A stretch of 39,978 nt of DNA, taken from NCBI GenBank assembly GCA_016794805.1, contig JAEUJI010000282.1, forward strand, positions 1 through 39,978. The letters are read 5' to 3'. Source of the stretch: Gemmatimonadota bacterium. Its GTDB lineage: Bacteria; Gemmatimonadota; Gemmatimonadetes; Gemmatimonadales; GWC2-71-9. Below are positions 34,848 to 39,978 of this stretch, piece after piece. Under the pieces are notes generated by a model, which was not told the origin of the DNA, did not search any database, and saw only the letters and a program-made list of their open reading frames with translations. Position 1 is the first letter of the stretch, and each line of letters starts with the position of its first letter. Both the position numbers and the translations under genes were made by a program.

Positions 34848-35994
34848 ACGGGCACTCGAGGGGCACCTCTATCTCGACTCGCAGGACGCGTTCGACCGCT
34901 TTGCCGCCGGCCTCGAGGGCGAGCCGCTGCTCGCGGTGGACACCGAGGCGGCCAGCTTCCATCGGTACCGCGACCGGATCTACCTGATCCAGCTCTCCAC
35001 CCGGGACACGACGGCGATCATCGATCCGCTGGCGGTCCCCGAGCTCGGCGCACTGGGCCGGCTGCTGGCCGACCCGGCGGTGGAGACGCTGTTCCACGAC
35101 GCCGACTACGACCTCCGCATCCTGCACCGGGACTATGGCTTCACCGCCAGTCACCTGTTCGATACCCGGATCGCGGCCCAGCTGCTCAACGAGCCCGGCA
35201 TCGGGCTCGCCGCGCTGCTGGAGAAGTATCTCGGCGTCACCCTGGACAAGAAGTACCAGCGCGCCGACTGGTCGGTGCGCCCGCTCATCCCCGAGATGCT
35301 GGCCTACGCCGCCGGCGACACCCGCCACCTGCCGCAGCTGCGGGACATCCTCAAGGAGCAGCTGACGGCGGCGGGGCGGTGGCACTGGGCGGAGGAGGAG
35401 TTTGCCCTGCTGAACCAGGTGCGCTGGAGCGTCAGCGGCCCGCCGGAAGAGGCGTACCTCCGGCTCAAGGGGGCGCGCACCCTCCGCGGCCATCAGTACG
35501 CGGTGCTCAGGGAGCTGTACGCCTGGCGGGAAAATGCGGCCAGCCAGCTGGACCGGGCGCCGTTCCGGGTGCTGATGAACGAGGCGATGGTGACGATCGC
35601 CAAGGCGATGCCGGCGGACGAGACGGCGCTCAAGGAGCTCAAGACGCTCTCGCCCGATCAGCTGCGCCGCCGCGGCGCGGAGCTGCTGGCGGCGGTGAAG
35701 CGCGGTGTGGAGGCCCCGGCGGAGAGCCTGCCGGTGTTCGAACGGACCCGCCGGCCGCCGCCGGACCTGGCCTACGAGGCCCGGCTGGAGCGGCTCAAGG
35801 CGGTGCGCAACAAGGTGGCGGAGCAGATTCCGCTGGCGCCGGGAGTGCTCTGCGCCAACGGGATGCTGGAGGCGATCAGCCGGCTGGAACCGAAGAGCGT
35901 CGCCGACCTGGCGCAGGTGGAGGGGATGCGCCGGTGGCAGATCGAGGTGTTAGGCGAGGCGCTGGTGCAGGCGGTGGCGGTCAAGGCCCCGTAG
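34840..35994 (+). CDS. rnd: Ribonuclease D
   Basis: 3'-5' exoribonuclease that matures tRNA and other stable RNAs. The 384-aa product has a DEDDy exonuclease domain (about 10-180): D34 and E36 in VDTEA, D91 in HDADYDL, Y156 and D160 in YAAGDTRHL. Two HRDC-like helical regions follow (about 205-290 and 300-384). Length and motifs are standard. The start is GTG at 34840, overlapping the 56-aa gene. A near-perfect palindrome begins at its stop codon. Confidence 0.95.
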   Translation: MSERALEGHLYLDSQDAFDRFAAGLEGEPLLAVDTEAASFHRYRDRIYLIQLSTRDTTAIIDPLAVPELGALGRLLADPAVETLFHDADYDLRILHRDYGFTASHLFDTRIAAQLLNEPGIGLAALLEKYLGVTLDKKYQRADWSVRPLIPEMLAYAAGDTRHLPQLRDILKEQLTAAGRWHWAEEEFALLNQVRWSVSGPPEEAYLRLKGARTLRGHQYAVLRELYAWRENAASQLDRAPFRVLMNEAMVTIAKAMPADETALKELKTLSPDQLRRRGAELLAAVKRGVEAPAESLPVFERTRRPPPDLAYEARLERLKAVRNKVAEQIPLAPGVLCANGMLEAISRLEPKSVADLAQVEGMRRWQIEVLGEALVQAVAVKAP

Positions 35995-36018
35995 GGGCGA
36001 CCGGCCGGTCTCCCCTAC
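35991..36018. terminator. Palindrome between convergent rnd and SufT-like genes
   Basis: GTAGGGGCGACCGG (35991-36004) and CCGGTCTCCCCTAC (36005-36018) form a 14-bp inverted repeat with one mismatch and no loop, starting at the rnd TAG. It ends 7 nt before the stop of the convergent gene. The GTAGGGGCGACC core resembles a REP-like element that is widespread in bacterial genomes. Confidence 0.6.
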
Positions 36019-36025
36019 CCGCGAT

Positions 36026-36325
36026 TCATCCCCCCAGAAACGCCCGGATCCGCGGGTCCATCCGTTCGGGCGTCCAGTAGGGTTCCCAGACAATCTCGAC
36101 TTCGACAGAGTTCACGCCTTCGAGATCCTCGATGGCGCGCTTGGCGTCCCCAACGATCTCGGCGCCGGAGGGGCAGCCGGGGCTGGTAAGGGTCATGTTG
36201 ACGTGCACGTCGCCGGCCTCGCTCACGGTGATGTCATACACCAGGCCGATGTCCACGATGTTCAGGTTGAGCTCGGGATCCTTGACCCCGCGGAGCGCCT
36301 TACGGACCGAATCGGGTGTTTGCAT
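36026..36325 (-). CDS. sufT: Fe-S cluster assembly factor, SufT/MIP18 (DUF59) family
   Basis: A 99-aa MIP18/DUF59 protein with DPELNLNIVDIGLVYDI (16-32) and the conserved cysteine C51 in TSPGCPSGAEIVGD. Members such as SufT and PaaD help mature Fe-S proteins. I choose the ATG at 36325, which has GGAGG upstream; the longer frame runs through repeats. It lies far from the suf operon here, which already lacks a sufT after sufU. Some family members serve other metal-sulfur pathways, so the gene symbol is tentative. Confidence 0.85.
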   Translation of the reverse strand: MQTPDSVRKALRGVKDPELNLNIVDIGLVYDITVSEAGDVHVNMTLTSPGCPSGAEIVGDAKRAIEDLEGVNSVEVEIVWEPYWTPERMDPRIRAFLGG

Positions 36326-36380
36326 GGGGACTACCTCCTGCTGAATGGTAGCGGGAGGGCGGGTGGGCGGACAGGCTGAC

Positions 36381-36412
36381 CGACGGGCCGACGGGCCGAC
36401 GGGCCGACGGGC
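36381..36412 (+). repeat. Tandem array, 8-bp unit CGACGGGC x4
   Basis: Four perfect head-to-tail copies of CGACGGGC lie 56 nt upstream of the SufT-like start codon. A reading frame passes through it, but the encoded peptide is low-complexity and gives no reason to call it coding. Confidence 0.9.
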
Positions 36413-36432
36413 GCGACAAAGGTAGCCCTGGC

Positions 36433-36470
36433 TGTCATCGCGAGGAGCCCGCAGCAAGACGAAGCGATGG
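36433..36470. repeat. REP-like palindromic element
   Basis: The segment begins CTGTCATCGCGAGGAGC and ends GACGAAGCGATGG, with ATCGC and GCGAT as inverted ends (36437-36441 and 36464-36468). It resembles a very common intergenic bacterial repeat of the form GTCATCGCGAGGAGC...GACGAAGCGAT. Further GAAGCGATGGCA copies follow directly. I see no RAYT-type transposase in the window. Confidence 0.55.
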
Positions 36471-36623
36471 CAGAAGCGATGGCAATGGTAGCCCGTGACC
36501 ATTCCCCACTCCACCCCGACGCCTCAAGAACCTTCAGGCGAGATACCGGTGAGGGCCGCAGCCGGCCCAAGGTGATCGAGCGGCGCGTCGGCGTACACCG
36601 CGCGACCAAGCGTGCGCCGCAAG

Positions 36624-36767
36624 TCATTTCGACACAGTCTGATCTCCAATGGCGGCCCCGAACCTCCCCAGCTGCACCCGCATCTCCGGAAGAGTGAACC
36701 GCACGCGTGTCAGGTGCGCCCGCAGCGCCGTCGGAAGCGTCCGCAGTGCCGTCAGAAGCGTCTGCAC
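36624..36767 (-). CDS. Possible small ORF or gene remnant (47 aa), doubtful
   Basis: From a GTG at 36767 a frame of 47 aa reads VQTLLTALRTLPTALRAHL and ends GAAIGDQTVSK. It begins with a 7-aa repeat (T-L-x-T-A-L-R) caused by the 21-bp DNA repeat. The composition looks protein-like, but there is no ribosome binding site and no recognisable family. It may be a decayed gene end. Confidence 0.15.
   Translation of the reverse strand: MQTLLTALRTLPTALRAHLTRVRFTLPEMRVQLGRFGAAIGDQTVSK
36722..36763. repeat. 21-bp imperfect direct repeat, two copies
   Basis: Two adjacent 21-nt units of the form GCAG-Y-GCCGTC-R-GAAGCGTC-Y differ at three positions. On the minus strand they encode a repeated heptapeptide in the doubtful frame above. 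Confidence 0.7.
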
Positions 36768-36940
36768 AGCGATCGTTACAATGATCTCCGGTATTTCCTC
36801 GGCTCGGCGGCTCGCAGCTTACCCCGCGGACGGACAGCGGTGGGGGCGGAGCGCGCGTCAGTGAGCGGTCGGACAGATTGCGCCCCGCCCCGGAGAGCGA
36901 ACTGCAGCGCGCGGAGTCCCCGCCGCGACCGGACGCGGTG

Positions 36941-36996
36941 CGATTGGGCGATTGGGCGATTGGGCGATTGGGCGATTGGGCGATTGGGCGATTGGG
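36941..36996 (+). repeat. Tandem array, 8-bp unit CGATTGGG x7
   Basis: Seven perfect head-to-tail copies of CGATTGGG end 14 nt before the stop codon of the serine hydrolase gene. The same unit occurs in the opposed arrays at 13038-13113. Confidence 0.95.
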
Positions 36997-37010
36997 CCGA
37001 GGGTAATGGT

Positions 37011-38201
37011 CTATTGGCCCCCTGCAATAGCATCCGCCAGCGCGCCGCGGATCCCGCGCAGCGCCCGCAGTGAATTCCCGCCCCGCGGCGCGTAGCTCCG
37101 GTTGGTGAGCAGCACCAGGAAGAGGTCCCGCCCCGGATCGGCCCAGATCAGGGTCCCGGTCCATCCGGTATGCCCGAACGCCGCGTCCGAGAGGCGCGAT
37201 CCATACGCCGAATCGCAGGGGCCACCCTTGTGGTCGCCCGTGCCTCTGCCCGCGCCCGTCCCCCCGCAGTCACCATTCCGGTGCGGCGGCCGCTCCCAGC
37301 CCAGCAGCCGGGTGGCATCAGGAGAGCCGGGGAGGAGAAAGGCGCGCACCGTCTCAGGTGCGAGCAGCCGGCGCCCGTCGAGGCTCCCCTGATTCAGCCA
37401 GAAGCGGAGGTACCGCGCCAGGTCGGCGCCGGTGCCGAAGAGCCCCGCATGCCCCGCCGCGCCGCCCATGCGCGCGGCGTTCTGATCGTTCACCACGCAA
37501 CAAATGGGCGTGCCGCGCCACTGCCCGCTGGGCGCGGTGCGCGGCTTCATCGCGGCAGTGACGCCGTACCGCGTCTGGCTGAAGCCCGCGGGCTCGAGCA
37601 CCAGGCGGGTGACCGCGCGGTCGAGCGGCTCGCCGGTGACGGCCTCAATGACCAGGCCGAGCAGCAGGAAGTTGAGATCGCTGTATTCGGCCGAGGCGCC
37701 GGGAGAACGGCGGAGCGGGGTGCGGTAGAGGAGCGCGATGGCGCTGTCGCGCGTCTTGGTGAGCTTGAAGAATTCGATGTAGGCCGGCAGGCCGCTGGTG
37801 TGATCGAGCAGCATCCGGATGGTGACCGCGTCCTTCTTGCCGCCGCTGAACCGGGGGAGGTAGCGGGAGACTGGGGCGGCGAGGTCCACCCGCTTCTCCT
37901 CCACCAGCCGAGCGATGGCCGGCATGGTGCCGACGACCTTGGTGAGGCTGGCGAGGTCGTAGAGGGTGGAGTCGGGGGAGGGAACGGGGGAGCGGGCGTT
38001 CCAGGTGAGGTGGCCGTAGCCGCGCTGGTAGGTGACGCCGGCCCGGGTCCCGATGACGAGCACGGCGCCGGGGTAGACGCCCCTGCGGATGCCGCTCTCG
38101 ATGATGGAATCGAGCTGCGCGGTGTTCTGGGCGGGGAGTGCGGTACTCGTCGGGACCAGGGCCAACGCGAGGCACAGAGACCTCAAGGACACCGAGCGCA
38201 T
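37011..38201 (-). CDS. Exported serine hydrolase of the beta-lactamase/EstB family
   Basis: A 396-aa protein with a signal peptide (to about 24, TALPAQ) and the penicillin-binding-protein/beta-lactamase class C fold. Active-site motifs are S85-x-x-K88 in ASLTK, Y173 in EYSDLN (the Tyr of YxN, with D in place of N) and HTG at 344-346. Such proteins act as esterases, D-aminopeptidases or peptidoglycan hydrolases, and true antibiotic hydrolysis is uncommon. Residues 307-331 form a Gly-rich, two-cysteine insertion before the HTG motif that looks foreign and carries a REP-like DNA element. The start has GAGG upstream. Confidence 0.88.
   Translation of the reverse strand: MRSVSLRSLCLALALVPTSTALPAQNTAQLDSIIESGIRRGVYPGAVLVIGTRAGVTYQRGYGHLTWNARSPVPSPDSTLYDLASLTKVVGTMPAIARLVEEKRVDLAAPVSRYLPRFSGGKKDAVTIRMLLDHTSGLPAYIEFFKLTKTRDSAIALLYRTPLRRSPGASAEYSDLNFLLLGLVIEAVTGEPLDRAVTRLVLEPAGFSQTRYGVTAAMKPRTAPSGQWRGTPICCVVNDQNAARMGGAAGHAGLFGTGADLARYLRFWLNQGSLDGRRLLAPETVRAFLLPGSPDATRLLGWERPPHRNGDCGGTGAGRGTGDHKGGPCDSAYGSRLSDAAFGHTGWTGTLIWADPGRDLFLVLLTNRSYAPRGGNSLRALRGIRGALADAIAGGQ
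37217..37244. repeat. REP-like element inside the serine hydrolase coding region
   Basis: The segment begins AGGGGCCACCCTTG and continues TGGTCGCCCGTGCC. It resembles the widespread GGGCGACC-ACAAGG-GTCGCCC type repeat, related in core to the palindrome at 35991-36018. It is read in frame as GTGDHKGGPC and so adds residues to the protein. Confidence 0.45.
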
Positions 38202-38347
38202 TCATCCGCCTCTGAGATTGACCGATCAGGCCCTCGCGGCGCCGTCCGCTCCGCCGGGTCCGGCTCGGCGGTTTGAGTGCGGTCACCGCGATTCTGGCCG
38301 CGCCGGACCCTTGGAGCGGACCGTCGCCGCTCGGGCAGAGCTTCGCT

Positions 38348-38387
38348 CGTCCCGTCGTCCCGTCGTCCCGTCGTCCCGTCGTCCCGC
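38348..38387 (+). repeat. Tandem array, 8-bp unit CGTCCCGT x5
   Basis: Four perfect copies of CGTCCCGT and a fifth ending in C lie in the 191-nt gap between the serine hydrolase and protease genes, 5 nt before the protease stop codon. The rest of the gap holds GC-rich partial hairpins and no gene. Confidence 0.9.
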
Positions 38388-38392
38388 CCGTC

Positions 38393-39178
38393 CTACCGCG
38401 CCACCGCCCCGATATACCCCGTGGGCAGCTCGTACAGGAGCCGCAGCGAGAACCGGTCCCGGTCCGACAGCTCCGTCGCGGTCGCAATCGGATACATCAC
38501 ATCTTCCGCGCGGCTCGAGTGTGGCAGCCCCAGCGCATGTCCCACCTCGTGCAGCGCCACCGCCCGGCGGCTCTCGGTCGGCAGCGGCCGCCCGGTGGAA
38601 GGAGACCGTGTGCCCAGCACCAGCAGGGCGCGGCGGATCCGGCCGCCGCGATCCCAGGTGACGTCCGTCACCCCCGCGCGGTCCGCCTCCAGGGTGTCGG
38701 CCCAGCGGATGATGAAATCGGCGCGGCTCGAGTCGGGCTCCTCCAGCCAGCGGAGCCCGACCGACGCGGGACTCCAGACGTCGAGCGCCCACCGGACATC
38801 AGAGACCATCTCCTCGGTGAACCCATCCGCCCCGCCGGGCACGATAGTCACCCGGATCGCCGCCTGCCCCGAGGGCCAGTGGCGCACGATCGAATCGGTC
38901 TCGGCGAAGAGCGAGTCGAGGTAATGCCGGTCCACCTCGGCGCCGAGCCGAGTGCGGACTCCCTGGCGCGCGAAGGAATCGAGGGGCGGGGGCGCCGGAG
39001 GGGAGGAGTTACCGGCGGCGGGATCCTCCGAGGCACCGGCCCGGAGGGTGAGGTCCGCCGACGCGGCGGAATCGGCGACCAGGTCGCTGGAGCCGGGCTG
39101 CGCCGCCTCCCGCACCTGGCCCACGATGACGAGGGCCAGGAGGGCAACCAGCAGCAGGTAGAGCAGGTGGCGGACCAT
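38393..39178 (-). CDS. Matrixin-like zinc metalloprotease, membrane anchored or exported
   Basis: A 261-aa protein with an N-terminal hydrophobic segment (about 4-20), a Pro/Ala/Ser-rich linker (30-65) and a metzincin domain (about 105-255). The zinc site is HEVGHALGLPH (H210, E211, H214, H220) and the Met-turn is DVMYP (M228). These define the matrixin/astacin-like clan. The hydrophobic segment lacks a clear cleavage site, so it may remain membrane-tethered facing the periplasm. Substrate is unknown. The divergent transporter starts 126 nt upstream. Confidence 0.88.
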   Translation of the reverse strand: MVRHLLYLLLVALLALVIVGQVREAAQPGSSDLVADSAASADLTLRAGASEDPAAGNSSPPAPPPLDSFARQGVRTRLGAEVDRHYLDSLFAETDSIVRHWPSGQAAIRVTIVPGGADGFTEEMVSDVRWALDVWSPASVGLRWLEEPDSSRADFIIRWADTLEADRAGVTDVTWDRGGRIRRALLVLGTRSPSTGRPLPTESRRAVALHEVGHALGLPHSSRAEDVMYPIATATELSDRDRFSLRLLYELPTGYIGAVAR

Positions 39179-39304
39179 GGTGGCAGGAATATCGGGGGCG
39201 GGGCGGGGGCGGCGCTACCGCTGGCGCCCAACTGCTTGTCCCCCTAGAATTTCGCCGACCTCGCACCACGCCCGTATCTCCCGTCGTCCGGAGCTCCTCC
39301 GCTC

Positions 39305-39978
39305 GTGGCATCCGTGATCTCGCGCGCCCTGATCCGCTGGCGCTGGGCCATCATCGTCTTCTGGACGGTGGTCGGCTACCTCGCCGCGGCGAAGTCCCCC
39401 CAGGTCGTGCAGGTGCTCAACGTGCGAGGCGGCACCCGGGAGCCCACCGAGGCGGGCGCCGCGGACATCCTGCTGCGCCAGCGCTTCCCCAAGCCACTCA
39501 ACGACTTCTTTGCCGTCACCCTGGAGGCGCCCGCCGCGGTGGACGGCGGCCCCGCCGCCCGCCTGCTGGACAGCCTCATCGCCAAGTTCGAGCGCCAGCC
39601 GTACCTCGGCACCGTCGCCTCCTTCCGGAGCACCGGGGACTCCACGTTCATCAGCGCCGATGGCCGCACCACCTTCCTGGTGCTCGCGGTCAACGCGGAC
39701 CGGGGGGACAGCGTCGCGAAGCTGGTGACGCCGGTCCGCGCCCTGGTGCGGGAATCCTTCCTCCAGACTGGGGTGGATACCGCCACCCACCGGGTGCGGG
39801 TCACCGGCCGCTCACCGCTCGACCTCGACATCCGCAACGTGGTGGCCGCCGACAGCAAGCAGGGGGAGATCCGGCTGCTGCCGCTCACCGCCGGGATCCT
39901 CCTCCTCGCCTTCGGGGCGCTGGTGGCGGCGCTGCTGCCGCTGATCGTGGGGTTCCTCGCGATCTGGGTGACGCTCGC
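39305..39978 (+). CDS. MMPL/RND-family transporter, N-terminal part (cut by window end)
   Basis: Partial gene; 224 codons are visible. It starts with one membrane helix (about 12-30), continues with a long extracytoplasmic domain (about 31-185) containing GRTTFLVLAVNADRGDSVAKLV, and then enters a second membrane block (about 190 onward, LLPLTAGILLLAFGALVAALLP). This order fits MMPL-type exporters, which move lipids or hydrophobic compounds. The start is taken as the GTG at 39305 with GGAG about 10 nt upstream; a GTG three codons later is possible. The substrate cannot be judged from this fragment. Confidence 0.88.
   Translation, partial: MASVISRALIRWRWAIIVFWTVVGYLAAAKSPQVVQVLNVRGGTREPTEAGAADILLRQRFPKPLNDFFAVTLEAPAAVDGGPAARLLDSLIAKFERQPYLGTVASFRSTGDSTFISADGRTTFLVLAVNADRGDSVAKLVTPVRALVRESFLQTGVDTATHRVRVTGRSPLDLDIRNVVAADSKQGEIRLLPLTAGILLLAFGALVAALLPLIVGFLAIWVTL

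Larger units (their letters stand above)
36326..37010. other. Gene-poor, repeat-rich stretch
   Basis: This 685-nt gap has no convincing gene. It holds an 8-bp tandem array (36381-36412), a REP-like element (36433-36470), a 21-bp imperfect direct repeat (36722-36763) and a second 8-bp array (36941-36996). Open frames crossing it read through the repeats and resemble nothing I know. One 47-aa frame is listed separately as doubtful. Decayed genes cannot be ruled out in 36480-36720. Confidence 0.7.

Noticed and set aside
36941-36996. Tandem array considered as a CRISPR
   Set aside because: The unit is 8 bp with no spacers and no cas genes nearby.
36331-37164. 277-codon minus-strand frame across the gene-poor stretch
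   Set aside because: It reads through tandem repeats (poly PIAQSPNR) and overlaps the serine hydrolase in another frame.

Overview
The window is GC-rich (visibly about 70 percent), densely packed, and reads as chromosomal housekeeping and cell-envelope DNA from a diderm bacterium. Gemmatimonadota is my best guess. A predicted outer-membrane patatin with a POTRA-like region and beta-barrel, a BMP-type lipoprotein and a bactofilin point to a diderm. The SufU-type Fe-S scaffold, a SufR-like regulator and a bacilliredoxin are more usual in Firmicutes, Actinobacteria and allied phyla. I see no rRNA, tRNA, CRISPR array, transposase, phage gene or known defence locus.

Layout. 1-2.6 kb (+): queG, a VOC-domain protein, plsC and a 58-aa basic protein. 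2.6-7.8 kb (-): a nucleoside-type ABC importer (lipoprotein, ATPase, two permeases) with a Nif3-family gene inside it. 8.0-13.0 kb (-): mnmG, two parS sites, parA, parB, an M23 peptidase and a bactofilin; the last four are joined by 1-4 nt overlaps. 13.1-15.4 kb (-): a NatAB-type ABC exporter. 15.6-15.8 kb (+): a small one-cluster ferredoxin. 15.9-22.6 kb (-): sufR-sufB-sufC-sufD-sufS-sufU, then a bacilliredoxin and an unknown 97-aa protein. 23.0-24.1 kb (+): peptide deformylase and a DUF5655 protein. 24.1-25.0 kb (-): a DUF350 membrane protein and a lytic transglycosylase. 25.1-29.7 kb (+): two exported proteins, a DUF485 protein and two tandem sodium:solute symporters. 29.7-31.7 kb (-): the patatin. 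31.9-32.1 kb (+): a seven-iron-type ferredoxin. 32.4-34.6 kb (-): a hotdog-alpha/beta-hydrolase fusion and a PLP-dependent deaminase or desulfhydrase. 34.7-36.0 kb (+): a 56-aa protein and RNase D. 36.0-36.3 kb (-): a SufT-like Fe-S factor. 36.3-37.0 kb: a repeat-rich stretch with no convincing gene. 37.0-39.2 kb (-): a serine hydrolase and a matrixin-like protease. 39.3 kb to the end (+): the start of an MMPL/RND transporter.

How the genes fit together. Two blocks stand out. The first is chromosome segregation: parS, ParA and ParB are translationally chained to an envelope peptidase and a cytoskeletal bactofilin. The second is Fe-S assembly: a regulator with four conserved cysteines has a near-consensus promoter whose -10 lies in an inverted repeat and whose predicted transcript is nearly leaderless. 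A SufT-like factor and two ferredoxins elsewhere in the window belong to the same iron-sulfur theme.

Gene junctions and repeats are also notable. Three convergent gene pairs share one interlocking CTAG stop. Other convergent junctions carry perfect or near-perfect palindromes. Several intergenic gaps hold short tandem arrays with an 8-bp unit, and REP-like palindromes cluster near 36-37 kb, one of them apparently inside a coding sequence. I did not find a complete new system. The most promising leads are the parABS-M23-bactofilin operon, the sufR promoter, the hotdog-hydrolase fusion and the repeat families.
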